Positions 50,500 through 60,310 of a stretch of 64,000 bases of DNA are shown here, piece after piece (within the stretch, counting starts at the first letter, position 1; every line of letters begins with the position of its first letter). The translations under genes were made by a program, and so were the position numbers. The DNA comes from Acidobacteriota bacterium (lineage in GTDB: Bacteria > Acidobacteriota > Holophagae > Holophagales > Holophagaceae), in assembly GCA_021794095.1 (NCBI GenBank), contig JAJYRN010000002.1:233076-297075 (forward strand), given 5' to 3'. The notes beneath the pieces are model-generated. The model was not told where the DNA came from. It saw only the letters and a list, made by a program, of their open reading frames with translations, and did no database searches.

Positions 50500-51825
50500 C
50501 TACTCGAGGCCGAAGGTGGAGTTCTCCAACTCTTTTTTAACAAAGGCCATGAACAGGTCGCCGGTGGCGCCGTCAATGATCCGGTGGTCGAAGCCGAGGC
50601 TGGAGAACATGATCTGGCGGATGGCGATGAAGTCCGTGCCGTCGGGGCCGGTGACGACGACGGGGCGCTTGACGATGGCGCCGACGCCCTGGATGGCCAC
50701 CTGGGGCTGGTTGATGATGGGCAACCCGAAGGTGTCGCCGTAGACGCCGGGGTTGGTGATGGTGAAGGTGCCGCCGCTGATCTCATCGGGCTTCAGCTGC
50801 TTGGTGCGGGCGCGCTCGGCCAGGTCGTTCAGGCTGCGGGCCAGGCCGCCCAGGTTCATCATGTCGGCATTCTTGACCACGGGCACGATGAGGCCCCAGT
50901 CCAGGCTCACAGCGACGCCGAGGTTGACATCCTGCTTGTAGAGGACGTTGTCGCCATCCACGGAGGCGTTGGCGATGGGGTAGGCCCGGAGCGCCTTGCA
51001 GGCCGCCATCATGATGAAGGGCATGAACGAGAGCTTGGTGCCGAACTGCTCCTCGAAGGCTTTCTTGTGCTTGTTCCGCAGGCGGGCCACGTGGGTCATG
51101 TCTATTTCGAAGACCGTGTAGACGTGAGCCGAGGTGCGGCGGCTGGCCACCATGTTGCCGGCGATGATCTTCCGCATCCGGCTCATGGGCTCGACCTTCA
51201 CGCGCTCGCCAGGCGCGAAGGCCGGCACCGCGGGGGCCGGGACCACGGACAGAGCGGGCGTGAGGCCGAGGGTGGGTGCGGAGGGATCATGCACCGCGGG
51301 CAGGGCGGGGGCGATGCCGGTGGAGGCCGGGGCCGCCGGGCCCTTGGCCAGGTAGGCTTCGAGATCCTCCTTCGTCACCCGGCCGGCCTGGCCGGTGCCC
51401 TGGAGGCGGCTCAGGTCCACGCCATGCTGGCGGGCCATCTCGCGAACCAGCGGGCTGCTCTTGGTGCGGAGACGGGCCTCCAGGCTGTTGTCATCTTCCA
51501 TGTCCATGGGGTGGATGGGGGCGGCGAGCGGCGCCAGGGCAGCGGGTTGGGGTGCCGCAACGGCGGGCGCGCCCGCGGCCTTCTCCGAGGCATCGCCGAT
51601 CCGGGCCACCACAGTGCCCACGGGCACCGTGAGGTTCACGTCCACGAGGATTTCCAACAGGGTTCCGGCCGCCGGCGCGGGAATCTCAGCATCCACCTTG
51701 TCCGTGCTGATCTCGTAGAGTGTCTCGTCCTTGGCGACGGTGTCGCCGGCCTTCTTGTGCCACTTCAGCACAGTGGCTTCGGCAATGCTTTCGCCCATCT
51801 GGGGCATGACAACGTCAAAGGCCAT
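50500..51825 (-). CDS. 2-oxoacid dehydrogenase E2 component (dihydrolipoamide acyltransferase)
   Basis: Lipoyl domain YEISTDKVDAEIPAPAAGT; E3-binding SPLVREMARQHGVDLSRLQGTGQAGRVTKEDLEAYL; catalytic FDHRIIDGATG. Confidence 0.95.
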   Translation of the reverse strand: MAFDVVMPQMGESIAEATVLKWHKKAGDTVAKDETLYEISTDKVDAEIPAPAAGTLLEILVDVNLTVPVGTVVARIGDASEKAAGAPAVAAPQPAALAPLAAPIHPMDMEDDNSLEARLRTKSSPLVREMARQHGVDLSRLQGTGQAGRVTKEDLEAYLAKGPAAPASTGIAPALPAVHDPSAPTLGLTPALSVVPAPAVPAFAPGERVKVEPMSRMRKIIAGNMVASRRTSAHVYTVFEIDMTHVARLRNKHKKAFEEQFGTKLSFMPFIMMAACKALRAYPIANASVDGDNVLYKQDVNLGVAVSLDWGLIVPVVKNADMMNLGGLARSLNDLAERARTKQLKPDEISGGTFTITNPGVYGDTFGLPIINQPQVAIQGVGAIVKRPVVVTGPDGTDFIAIRQIMFSSLGFDHRIIDGATGDLFMAFVKKELENSTFGLE

Positions 51826-53302
51826 GGGGCGGCTCCTGTGAGAACGGGGTGGGGGTGAGCAGGTGGTGGCGGGTCACTTGCTGGTACCGGTGAGCGGCTT
51901 CCAGAAGGCGAGTGTCCGAGAACGCCGGGGCGATCAGCTGGAGGCCCACAGGCAATCCTTCTGAGAATCCGGCCGGGATGGATAGGGCTGGCAGTCCGGC
52001 GAGGGGGGTGGGGACTGTGAACACATCCGCAAGATACATCGCGAGCGGATCGGTGGTCCGGGCATTCAGAGGAAAGGCGGCGGCCGGGCTGACGGGGGTT
52101 GCCAGGAGGTCCACCTGCTCGAAGGCGGTCTGGAAATCCTGCGCGATGAGGGTCCGGGCCTTCAGGGCCTTCTGATAGAAGGCTTCGTAATAGCCCTTGG
52201 ACAGGCAGAACGTCCCGAGGAGGATGCGCCGTTTGACCTCGGCGCCCAGGCCGAGATCGCGGGTTTCCGCGATCACTTCCGCTGCGGTTCCTCCCGGGTG
52301 CGGGGCCCGGCTCCCGAGGCGGATGCCGTCGAAGCGGGCAAGGTTGCTGGAAACTTCGCTGGTGCAAAGCAGGTAGTACGCGTCGAGGGCGAAGCGGGTG
52401 TGGGGCAGGGAGATGTCCAGCAGTTCGGCGCCCAGATCCTGGAACCTCTCAAGGGCGGCTTCCAGCGTGCTTCGTACGCCCGGCTCAAGGCCGGGGCCCC
52501 AGTATTCGACGGGCAGGCCGATGCGTACGCCCTTGAGCTCCGCGGCTTGAAGGGGGAAAAGGCTTTCGGCGCGGGGCAGGTCTGCGGAGGTGCTGTCCAG
52601 GGGATCCCGCCCGGCCATGACCTGGAGGGCCGCGGCCACGTCGGCAGCGGAGGCGCCGACGGGCCCGACCTGATCGAGGCTGGAGGCCATGGCCGTGAGC
52701 CCGTACCGACTGAGGACGCCGTAGGTGGGCCGCAGCGCGGTGACATTGCAGAAGCTGGCGGGCAGGCGCACGGAGCCGCCGGTATCGCTGCCGAGGGCCA
52801 ATGGGGCGTAGCCGGCCGCCACGGCGGCGATGGGGCCGCTGCTGCTGCCACCTGGAACCCGGGCCTCATCCCAGGGGTTCCGCGTGGGGCCGAACGCGCT
52901 GTACTCGCCGCTGGAGCCCATGGCGAACTCGTCCATGTTCGCCTTGGCGATGGGGACGGCCCCGGCCGCCAGCAGCCGGGCGACGACGGTGGCGTCGTAG
53001 GGGGCCTGGTAGCCATCCAGAATCCGCGAGGCGCAGGTGGTGGGCGTTCCCTTCCAATGAAGGTTGTCCTTGAGCACAACCGGGAGGCCCAGCACGGGGG
53101 TGCGCTCGCCGGCCCCCAAGCGCCGGTCCGCCTCGCGAGCCAACGCAAGGCTGCGTTCCGGATGGGTGCTCAGGATCGCCTTGATCCGCCCATCCTGGCA
53201 CTGGATCCGCTCCAGGGCCTGGCGAACCAGGGCTTCGGCGGACAGGGCGCCGGAATCCAGCCCCTCGCGCCAACCCATCGCCGTGCTCAAGGCCATCGCC
53301 AC
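51815..53302 (-). CDS. gatA: Asp-tRNA(Asn)/Glu-tRNA(Gln) amidotransferase subunit A
   Basis: VLGLPVVLKDNLHWKG, VPGGSSSGPIAAVAAG, GSDTGGSVRLPASFCNV, SRYGLTAMASSLDQVGPVG. Confidence 0.93.
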   Translation of the reverse strand: MAMALSTAMGWREGLDSGALSAEALVRQALERIQCQDGRIKAILSTHPERSLALAREADRRLGAGERTPVLGLPVVLKDNLHWKGTPTTCASRILDGYQAPYDATVVARLLAAGAVPIAKANMDEFAMGSSGEYSAFGPTRNPWDEARVPGGSSSGPIAAVAAGYAPLALGSDTGGSVRLPASFCNVTALRPTYGVLSRYGLTAMASSLDQVGPVGASAADVAAALQVMAGRDPLDSTSADLPRAESLFPLQAAELKGVRIGLPVEYWGPGLEPGVRSTLEAALERFQDLGAELLDISLPHTRFALDAYYLLCTSEVSSNLARFDGIRLGSRAPHPGGTAAEVIAETRDLGLGAEVKRRILLGTFCLSKGYYEAFYQKALKARTLIAQDFQTAFEQVDLLATPVSPAAAFPLNARTTDPLAMYLADVFTVPTPLAGLPALSIPAGFSEGLPVGLQLIAPAFSDTRLLEAAHRYQQVTRHHLLTPTPFSQEPPHGL

Positions 53303-53493
53303 ACTCCGGACCTTCTACTTTGCCAGGAGGCTGGCGCATCTTCCATCCCGCGCGGGGCCCTGAAGCCCATCGCCTTCCGGGAATACCCTGGGTCTGGGCC
53401 AGCATGCAGGATGGAAATAGGCTACTATCCCATGCTTAAGCACCCCTCTGGCACTGTTCCTGCACGCCGGCCGGGGTGCTCCCTGGAAGACCC

Positions 53494-54198
53494 ATGAATC
53501 CATTCGAAGTGCTGGAGATTTCACCCGACGCCTCGCCGGAGGAGGTCAAGGCGGCCTACCACCGCCTGGCGAAGCGCTGGCATCCCGACCGTTTCATGGG
53601 CGCGGAGAAGGAAACCGCTGAAGCCCGGTTTCGGGAACTCGCGGAAGCCTTCAGCATGCTGAAGGATCCGGTCAAGCGGGCCTCCATCCAACCTGTAGCC
53701 CCAAAACCCGTTCCAGCGGCACCCAGCGAGCCGGAGACGGCGCGCGAGCGCACGCCCGAAGACTGGGCGGCCATGGCGAAGGATGCGCTGACAGCAGGCA
53801 AGCTGGACCAGGCCCGGGCCTTGATCCACTACGCCATCCGGATGGACGCCTCCAAGGCGGCCTACCATGCCCTGCTGGCGGCTGTCATCGAGCAGGATGG
53901 GGGCGACATCCGGCAGGCGATCAAGGCTCTGGAAACCGCCGTGCGCTTGAATCCCAAGGATGTGGAGAGCCACCTCAAGCTCGCTACCCACTTCGAACAG
54001 CTGGGTATGGCCGCCCGCTCCCAACGGCACCTCCAGGAAGCGGTCGCTCTGGCGCCCAATCATCCCAAGCTGCGCTCACACCGTGCGGCATCCAGGCCCG
54101 GGCGCCATGAAGGCGGCAAAGCACCGGCCACCGTTCCACCTCAGAGCCTGATGGATCAGCTCAAGGATCTGTGGAACCGCTTGACCAGAAAGGGCTGA
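53494..54198 (+). CDS. DnaJ-domain protein with TPR-like repeats
   Basis: MNPFEVLEISPDASPEEVKAAYHRLAKRWHPDRF (HPD); helical repeat region AIKALETAVRLNPKDVESHLKLATHFEQLG. Confidence 0.9.
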   Translation: MNPFEVLEISPDASPEEVKAAYHRLAKRWHPDRFMGAEKETAEARFRELAEAFSMLKDPVKRASIQPVAPKPVPAAPSEPETARERTPEDWAAMAKDALTAGKLDQARALIHYAIRMDASKAAYHALLAAVIEQDGGDIRQAIKALETAVRLNPKDVESHLKLATHFEQLGMAARSQRHLQEAVALAPNHPKLRSHRAASRPGRHEGGKAPATVPPQSLMDQLKDLWNRLTRKG

Positions 54199-54200
54199 CC

Positions 54201-54968
54201 ATGGCGATTCGCGCAGCAGGACTGACGGATGTGGGCTGCGTGCGCAAGCACAATGAGGACAGCTTCCTGGCTGAACCGGCCTTGGGGCTGTTCGTGGTCG
54301 CCGATGGGTTGGGCGGCCACGCGGCGGGGGAGGTGGCCAGTCGCATCGTGGTCGAACGGATGACCCAATTCGTGGCGGAAACCCGTGAGAAGGACCGGAC
54401 TTGGCCCCTTGAATACGACACCCGCCTGGGATTCGACGGCAACCGGCTCAAGGCGGCCCTGCTCCTGGCCGACCAGGCCATCACGGATGACATCCAGCAG
54501 AATCCTGAGCGCGAGACCATGGGCTCCACCGTTGTCGCCTGCCTGCTGCACGGATCGAAGGTGACGCTGGCCCATGTGGGCGATAGCCGGGCCTACCTGC
54601 TCAATGCCGACGGCATCCAGCAGCTCACCCGGGACCACAGCTGGGTCGCCGAACAGGTGGCCAATGGCATCCTGACCCCCTCCGAGGCGCGGACCCACCC
54701 CTTCAGGAACGTCATCACCCAGGCTCTGGGGAGCGGAGGCGGTCTGGAGGTGGAAGTTCAGGAATTCGACCTTGGGAAACTGGACCGGCTTTTGCTTTGC
54801 TCGGATGGATTGTCAGGCATGGTGGGCGATTCACAGATCTGGGACATTGTGGCGCAGGCTCTGGACCTCCAAATCGCTGTGGAAACCTTGATTGCCACAG
54901 CCCGGGAGAACGGCGGGGAGGATAATATCACCGCGGTTTTGATCGAATCCGGCAGCGAAGAGGATTGA
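54201..54968 (+). CDS. PP2C-family (Stp1-like) Ser/Thr phosphatase
   Basis: DVGCVRKHNEDSFL, VVADGLGGHAAGEVAS, HVGDSRAYLL, DNITAVLIE. Confidence 0.94.
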   Translation: MAIRAAGLTDVGCVRKHNEDSFLAEPALGLFVVADGLGGHAAGEVASRIVVERMTQFVAETREKDRTWPLEYDTRLGFDGNRLKAALLLADQAITDDIQQNPERETMGSTVVACLLHGSKVTLAHVGDSRAYLLNADGIQQLTRDHSWVAEQVANGILTPSEARTHPFRNVITQALGSGGGLEVEVQEFDLGKLDRLLLCSDGLSGMVGDSQIWDIVAQALDLQIAVETLIATARENGGEDNITAVLIESGSEED

Positions 54969-54986
54969 CGCGAAATATCGTTAGCC

Positions 54987-55014
54987 TTGACGCCATTCAA
55001 CAACGCGGTACTAT
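54987..55014 (+). promoter_or_regulatory. Candidate sigma70-type promoter upstream of pilM
   Basis: TTGACG (54987-54992), 16-nt spacer, TACTAT (55009-55014), in a locally AT-rich gap. Confidence 0.35.
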
Positions 55015-55046
55015 TTCCCTTACTTAATCTTCAAAAGAGGCGTCCG

Positions 55047-56129
55047 GTGGGTCTTTTCGGATCAAAAACCAAAAGTCTTGTCGGCTTGGATATCGGCTCC
55101 AGTTCGGTCAAAGTCTGCGAATTGCAGCAGATCGGCAAGGGCGCTACCAGGCGATTCCGCTTGCAGAAGCTGGGCTCCGTCCCGCTTCCGTCCGATGCCA
55201 TCGTGGACGGGGACATCATGGACGGCAACGCCGTGGCCTCGGCCATTCGGCAGGTGCTCGCGGAGCACAAAATCAAAGCCAAGGACATGGCGATTTCCGT
55301 GTCAGGCCAGCAGGTGATGGTCAAGAAAGTGACATTTCCGCTGATGAGCCCCGCGGAACTGGCGGAATCCGTCCGGTGGGAGGCGGAAAGCTTCTTCCCA
55401 GCCGGCCAAGGCCTGGATTCCTACGCCCTCGACTACGACTTGATCGAGGAGCGCGCACAGGACGGCAACATGGATGTCGTCCTGGTGGCTTGCCGCAAGG
55501 ACAAGCTGGAGTCCTACACCAGTTGTGTCGCCCAGGCCGGATGTGTTCCCCGGGTGGTGGATGTAGATGTCTTCGCCCTCCAGAATGCCTATGAAATGAA
55601 CTCCATGGGGGCCACCCGCGATGAGGTGGTGGCCCTGGTCAACCTCGGAGCCACCTTCACGAACCTCACCATGATGGTCGGCGGGAAGTCCGTCTTCTGG
55701 CGCGATATGACCTGGGGGAGCGGCCGTTACGTCGAGAAGCTCATGGAGGACTGGGGGCTTGGCCGTGAAGCCGCCGAACTGCTCAAGCGTGGTCAGGCCG
55801 CCGAGGGCAGGAACCCGGAGGAAGTGCAGCCTTCCATCAACGCCGTATCGGATGCTTTCGCGGATGAATTGAGCCGCACCCTGGACTTCTTCAAGAGCAG
55901 CTTCAAGGTGGACCGCCTTGATCGCGTGCTTCTGGCGGGGGGGGGATCCCAGGTGCATGGGCTGATTGAGGTGCTGGCGGATCGCCTCCGGGTGTCCATT
56001 GACCGTTTCAATCCATTCCAGCTCATCGAAATGGATGGGCGCACGGAGGATCCGGAGATGGTCCGGGAACTCGGCAGTGCCGCTGCCGTCGTGGTCGGGC
56101 TGGCCTTGCGTCAAGTGGGGGACCGATGA
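55047..56129 (+). CDS. pilM: Type IV pilus assembly protein PilM
   Basis: GTG start; GLFGSKTKSLVGLDIGSSSVKVCEL, LLAGGGSQVHGLIEVLADRL. Confidence 0.95.
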   Translation: MGLFGSKTKSLVGLDIGSSSVKVCELQQIGKGATRRFRLQKLGSVPLPSDAIVDGDIMDGNAVASAIRQVLAEHKIKAKDMAISVSGQQVMVKKVTFPLMSPAELAESVRWEAESFFPAGQGLDSYALDYDLIEERAQDGNMDVVLVACRKDKLESYTSCVAQAGCVPRVVDVDVFALQNAYEMNSMGATRDEVVALVNLGATFTNLTMMVGGKSVFWRDMTWGSGRYVEKLMEDWGLGREAAELLKRGQAAEGRNPEEVQPSINAVSDAFADELSRTLDFFKSSFKVDRLDRVLLAGGGSQVHGLIEVLADRLRVSIDRFNPFQLIEMDGRTEDPEMVRELGSAAAVVVGLALRQVGDR

Positions 56130-56728
56130 TCAAAATCAACCTGCTGGGTGACGCCCTGACCTCCGCGGGGGCCAAGAAGGGACAGGAGAAGCAAGCCGCC
56201 GAACCCGTCCAGGTTTACGCGGGCGGAGAGGCCGCCGGACGTTCGGCGATCCCCATCGCGGGCCTGGTGGTGGGCATCCTAATCGCCTCCACAGGCGGAA
56301 TCTACTATGCGTGGCTCAACAACGAGCTGGTGAAGGCCGAACAGAAGAAGGCCGCGCTGGAGATCGAAAAGCAGAAGTACGAGCCCTACAACCAGCTGGA
56401 AAAGACCTTCCGGGCCAAGAAGGAGGCCCTGCAGAAGAAAGAAGAGGTCATGACCAACCTGAAGCGCCAACAGGCTCTTCCGGTGCATTTCCTCGAGGAA
56501 CTGGCCAACAGCCTCCCGGATGATGTCTGGTTCCAGTCTGTGACCCAGCACGGCATGAGCGTGACCATCAATGGAGAGAGCCGGAATTTCGAGGCCATCA
56601 ATGCCTTCTATGTGAATCTCCAGTCCCGCAGCCGTTGGTTCAAGAACATCCAGTACCCGCATGCCAACAAGATCGCGAACGGATCGCTGGCATTCACCAT
56701 CTCCTTCGACCTCCAGAACGCCGTCTGA
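56126..56728 (+). CDS. pilN: Type IV pilus assembly protein PilN
   Basis: IKINLLGDALTSAG start, single TM, LPVHFLEELANSLPDDVWFQSVTQHG; follows pilM. Confidence 0.92.
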   Translation: MIKINLLGDALTSAGAKKGQEKQAAEPVQVYAGGEAAGRSAIPIAGLVVGILIASTGGIYYAWLNNELVKAEQKKAALEIEKQKYEPYNQLEKTFRAKKEALQKKEEVMTNLKRQQALPVHFLEELANSLPDDVWFQSVTQHGMSVTINGESRNFEAINAFYVNLQSRSRWFKNIQYPHANKIANGSLAFTISFDLQNAV

Positions 56729-56736
56729 GGTAGCCC

Positions 56737-57339
56737 ATGAATTCCCAGCTGCAGAAACAGATTCTGGTGGGTGCCGTGGCGGGTATCGTTGTGGCCGCGC
56801 TGGTCTTCTTCCTGCTTGGCGGCAAGCGGTCCGATCTGGCCGCTACGCGGACCGATATCACGACACTCCAGGCGGCCGTGGATAAAGGCAAGCTCCTCAA
56901 GGCCAGCTACGAAAAGCTGCGCGAGGAGGTCGCCAAGGAGGACAAGCGAATCGAAGCGTTGGTCAAGATCATGCCTTCCGAAGCGGACTATGGCGAGGTT
57001 CCCTATCGCATCAAGAAGCTGGCGGATGATGCGGGCATTGACCAGACGTCTTTCTCGCTCCTGCCTGAGCGGAAGACCACCTACTACACCGAGAAGCCGG
57101 TCGCGTTCACCTTCCGGGTGGGCTACCAGACCTTTGGACAGTTCGCATCCCTGATCTCCGGGTACGACAAGATCATCAATCTTTCGAATATCGAGATGAC
57201 CCGTGCCAACAACAGCCGCAGCCTCTATCCCGCCAATGTTAAATGCACGATCAGCGTCTTCGTCTACAACGTCGAGACACCGCCGCCAGGCCCCGGCGGG
57301 AAACAACCTGGAGCTGCTGCGCCGGCTCCGGCCCACTAG
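56737..57339 (+). CDS. pilO: Type IV pilus assembly protein PilO
   Basis: N-terminal TM, coiled coil, IMPSEADYGEVPYRIKKLADDAGIDQTSF; syntenic. Confidence 0.92.
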   Translation: MNSQLQKQILVGAVAGIVVAALVFFLLGGKRSDLAATRTDITTLQAAVDKGKLLKASYEKLREEVAKEDKRIEALVKIMPSEADYGEVPYRIKKLADDAGIDQTSFSLLPERKTTYYTEKPVAFTFRVGYQTFGQFASLISGYDKIINLSNIEMTRANNSRSLYPANVKCTISVFVYNVETPPPGPGGKQPGAAAPAPAH

Positions 57340-57361
57340 GACCAGGATTGAGGGCACCGAC

Positions 57362-57826
57362 ATGACCAGGATTCCCCTTCCCCTCGCACTTCTCGCAGGC
57401 ACCATCCTGCTGGGCCAGGCGCCTCCGCCCACGGCGGCCGCTGCGCAGCCCGGCACGGCTCCCGCGATCTCCGCAGATGCTGCATTCGATGATGTGGCCA
57501 CGATCAAGGCGACTCCATACAAGCCCACCATGCAAAGGGATCCCTTTGCGGCGCCGCGGGATGACCGCCCTCTGGACGCGCAGGACATGCTTGACGACAT
57601 TTCCGTGAAAGGCATACTTCGCCGGAACGGCAAGAGTTTCGCTATCGTTTCCGACAGCCGCGGGAATGTCCGTTGGCTGCCGGTGGGGTACCGATTCAAG
57701 GATGCTGAAATTGTCGGGATTTCCGACAAGGCCGTGACGTTCCATCAGTGGGAACTGGACACTACCAACCGCTCGGTCTTCCGGACCGTGACCAAGACAT
57801 TCAATCGCGAGGAGGGTAATCGATGA
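57362..57826 (+). CDS. pilP: Type IV pilus assembly protein PilP
   Basis: YKPTMQRDPFAAP, ISVKGILRRNGKSFAIVSDSRGNVRWLPVGYRF; syntenic. Confidence 0.9.
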   Translation: MTRIPLPLALLAGTILLGQAPPPTAAAAQPGTAPAISADAAFDDVATIKATPYKPTMQRDPFAAPRDDRPLDAQDMLDDISVKGILRRNGKSFAIVSDSRGNVRWLPVGYRFKDAEIVGISDKAVTFHQWELDTTNRSVFRTVTKTFNREEGNR

Positions 57827-59868
57827 ATGCTCGCCTGAGTTCCTTGCTTGTCGCAGGGGGCGTGGTCCTGGCGGGGATCCAAGCGGGATCCCTCCTGGCC
57901 GCCCCGGCTGCGCTCGCCGCCCAGCCCGTCAAGGCCGCCACGACGCACCTTGAATCCGCACGTCTCACCACGGATGGAGCTGGCGCGAGCATTCTGCTCC
58001 GTGTGCCCGGATTCGCGGGCCGCCCGGGACTCCAGGTCCTCCATTCTCCCTTCAGGGTGGTGGTGGATCTGCCCGGGGTCCAGCGCGGCACCCAGGTCAG
58101 CCGGAAAGATCTGGCGGGCCTGACGCATCCACTCATCCATCGGGTCAGGCTTGGGCAGTTCACCGCCATGCCGCATCCAGTGACCAGACTGGTGCTGGAT
58201 GTGGTTCCAGGCACCCAGGCCACGGTGATGCCCGCTTCGGATGGGATCCAGATCCTTCTGATGCCAGGCCAGGGCAAGGTCCAGGCCCACATGGAGGGCT
58301 TTGACACCGAACCTTTGCGGCCGATGGTAGAACCCACGGTCGTCACGGCTCAGTTGAAACCCCCTCAGGTTCCGGTGGCCGCGCCCGCACGACCGCTCAC
58401 CCCGCTGCCCTCAGTAGGCCCCGTCTTCCAGACCCTTCCGCGGCTGGCTGCGGCAACGGTCTTGAGCGCTGCCACACCGGAGGCCGCCCAGGCGCAGCCT
58501 GCCGCCCAGGCCCCGCCCGCGGCGGAATCTGCGCCGAGGAACCCCTACGTCGGTCGCACCCTGGGAGACGACACCCCCAAGTACACCGGCTCGCGCATGA
58601 CCATTGACCTCCAGAACACCGATATCCGTGAATTCCTGAGGATTCTGGCCGATACGGGGCATCTCAATCTGGTCATGGATCCCGATGTCCAGGGGAACTA
58701 TGGGTACCGGTTCACGGACACGCCCTGGGATCAGATCCTGGATGTGGTGCTGAAGAATGCCGGACTGGGCAAGGAAATCCAGAATGGTGTGCTTCGCGTG
58801 GCCAAGGTGGAGAAACTCCAGAAGGAAGCGGAGGAACGCAAGAAGCTGGAGGAAACCCGTGCTTTGGCCGGTCCCCTGCAGACCATCACCCGCCCCCTGT
58901 CCTATGCCAAGGTCAGCGATGTCCAAAGCATCATCAAGAACATGCTGACGAAGCGGGGTTCGGTCATTCTCGACGAACGCACCAACACCCTCATCATCAC
59001 GGACCTTCCCAGCAACATCAAAGTGCTCGATCAGCTCCTGCAGACACTCGATGTCCAGATTCCCCAGGTCCAGATCGAGGCCCGCATCGTCGAGGCCAAC
59101 AAGAACTGGCAGCGCGCCTTCGGCGTCGTCTGGCCCCAGGCTAACGTGGCGCCCACCGCTATTTCCGGTGCTTCGGGTAGCACCACCGGCACGCCATGGG
59201 TTGGCACTCAGTCGCCCTACTGGAATGGTGTGCAGGGGTTCAATCGTACCGCCTCTGGGCAAGCTGCTTCCGTCGCGTGGGCCCCAGGCATGAACGGCGT
59301 CACCAGCATTCCGAGTCCCGCTGGCGAGTTCTGGTTCTCCTTCCTCAGCGACCGGTTCAGCATCAACGCGGTGCTCCAGGCCCTGGAAAGCGAAGGCGTG
59401 GTGAAGATCGTGTCCTCGCCCAAGGTGGTCACCCAGAACAACAAGAAGGCCACCATCCTCAGCGGCGAGAAGATCCCCTATCCCACCCAGCAGGGTGGAG
59501 CCCAGGGCGGCGCCATCACCGTGGCCTTCGTGGATGCCAACCTCGAGTTGGATGTCACCCCGCAGATCACCAACGAGGGAACCATCATCATGGATATCAA
59601 GCTGGAAAAGGCCGAGGCCGATTTCAGCCGGACCGTGAATGGAACTCCGACCATTCTCCGGAAGGCCCTCGATACCCAGGTGCTGGTCCGGGATGGCGGC
59701 ACGGCGGTGCTGGGCGGCGTCTATGTCACCAACACCACCACTGGAAGCGCCGGTGTGCCGTTCCTGTCGAAGATCCCGTTCCTGGGTGCCCTGTTCCGGA
59801 ACAAAAGCAAGCAGACCTCCGATGCGGAACTGCTGATCTTCATCACGCCGCACGTGCTCCGCGGCTGA
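57823..59868 (+). CDS. pilQ: Type IV pilus secretin PilQ
   Basis: AMIN-like N-terminus; MTIDLQNTDIREFLRILADTGHLNLVMD; secretin core VKIVSSPKVVTQNNKKATILSGEKIPY, PFLGALFRNK. Confidence 0.95.
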   Translation: MNARLSSLLVAGGVVLAGIQAGSLLAAPAALAAQPVKAATTHLESARLTTDGAGASILLRVPGFAGRPGLQVLHSPFRVVVDLPGVQRGTQVSRKDLAGLTHPLIHRVRLGQFTAMPHPVTRLVLDVVPGTQATVMPASDGIQILLMPGQGKVQAHMEGFDTEPLRPMVEPTVVTAQLKPPQVPVAAPARPLTPLPSVGPVFQTLPRLAAATVLSAATPEAAQAQPAAQAPPAAESAPRNPYVGRTLGDDTPKYTGSRMTIDLQNTDIREFLRILADTGHLNLVMDPDVQGNYGYRFTDTPWDQILDVVLKNAGLGKEIQNGVLRVAKVEKLQKEAEERKKLEETRALAGPLQTITRPLSYAKVSDVQSIIKNMLTKRGSVILDERTNTLIITDLPSNIKVLDQLLQTLDVQIPQVQIEARIVEANKNWQRAFGVVWPQANVAPTAISGASGSTTGTPWVGTQSPYWNGVQGFNRTASGQAASVAWAPGMNGVTSIPSPAGEFWFSFLSDRFSINAVLQALESEGVVKIVSSPKVVTQNNKKATILSGEKIPYPTQQGGAQGGAITVAFVDANLELDVTPQITNEGTIIMDIKLEKAEADFSRTVNGTPTILRKALDTQVLVRDGGTAVLGGVYVTNTTTGSAGVPFLSKIPFLGALFRNKSKQTSDAELLIFITPHVLRG

Positions 59869-59876
59869 TCGGTTCC

Positions 59877-59922
59877 TTCCACCATGAGAACGGCCCCGAT
59901 CGGGGCCGTTCTCATGGTGGAA
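59877..59922. terminator. 46-bp perfect palindrome, probable bidirectional terminator downstream of pilQ
   Basis: ttccaccatgagaacggccccga/tcggggccgttctcatggtggaa. Confidence 0.7.
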
Positions 59923-59934
59923 ATGACTGAAGGT

Positions 59935-60135
59935 CTACTTGGCCATGGGAAGGGTGCGCACCAGCCGCTTGCAGGCGTTGCAGAGGATGGTGTAGTTGTC
60001 TGCCTGGTCGAAGTGATAGCGAAAACCCGGATCGTCAGACACCTTCTCGAGGTGGCCGAACTGGTACTCGGCGATGCGGACGCTCTGGGGGGCGGTCAGA
60101 TCGGCGCCGCAATGGGTGCAGGAGATGGCGGCCAT
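59935..60135 (-). CDS. Small protein with two CxxC (zinc-ribbon-like) knuckles
   Basis: MAAISCTHCGADLTAPQSVRIAEYQFGHLEKV...ILCNACKRLVRTL. Confidence 0.65.
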   Translation of the reverse strand: MAAISCTHCGADLTAPQSVRIAEYQFGHLEKVSDDPGFRYHFDQADNYTILCNACKRLVRTLPMAK

Positions 60136-60157
60136 GCTTGCTCCTCGTGTGCATGAT

Positions 60158-60310
60158 TCAGGCGTGGAAGGCGTGCCAGAGCCACCAGCTTAGCAGAGCC
60201 AGGACCGCCAATCCCACCGCCAGCCGCAGAAGGATCTTGCCGATCTTGTAGGCCAGAACCAGCACCAGCACGAGAATTGCGCATGCTGTGACGATCAGCA
60301 CAATGTTCAC
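60158..60310 (-). CDS. Small single-TM protein (50 aa)
   Basis: Manual translation from GTG: MNIVLIVTACAILVLVLVLAYKIGKILLRLAVGLAVLALLSWWLWHAFHA; GTGA overlap with upstream gene. Confidence 0.5.
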   Translation of the reverse strand: MNIVLIVTACAILVLVLVLAYKIGKILLRLAVGLAVLALLSWWLWHAFHA

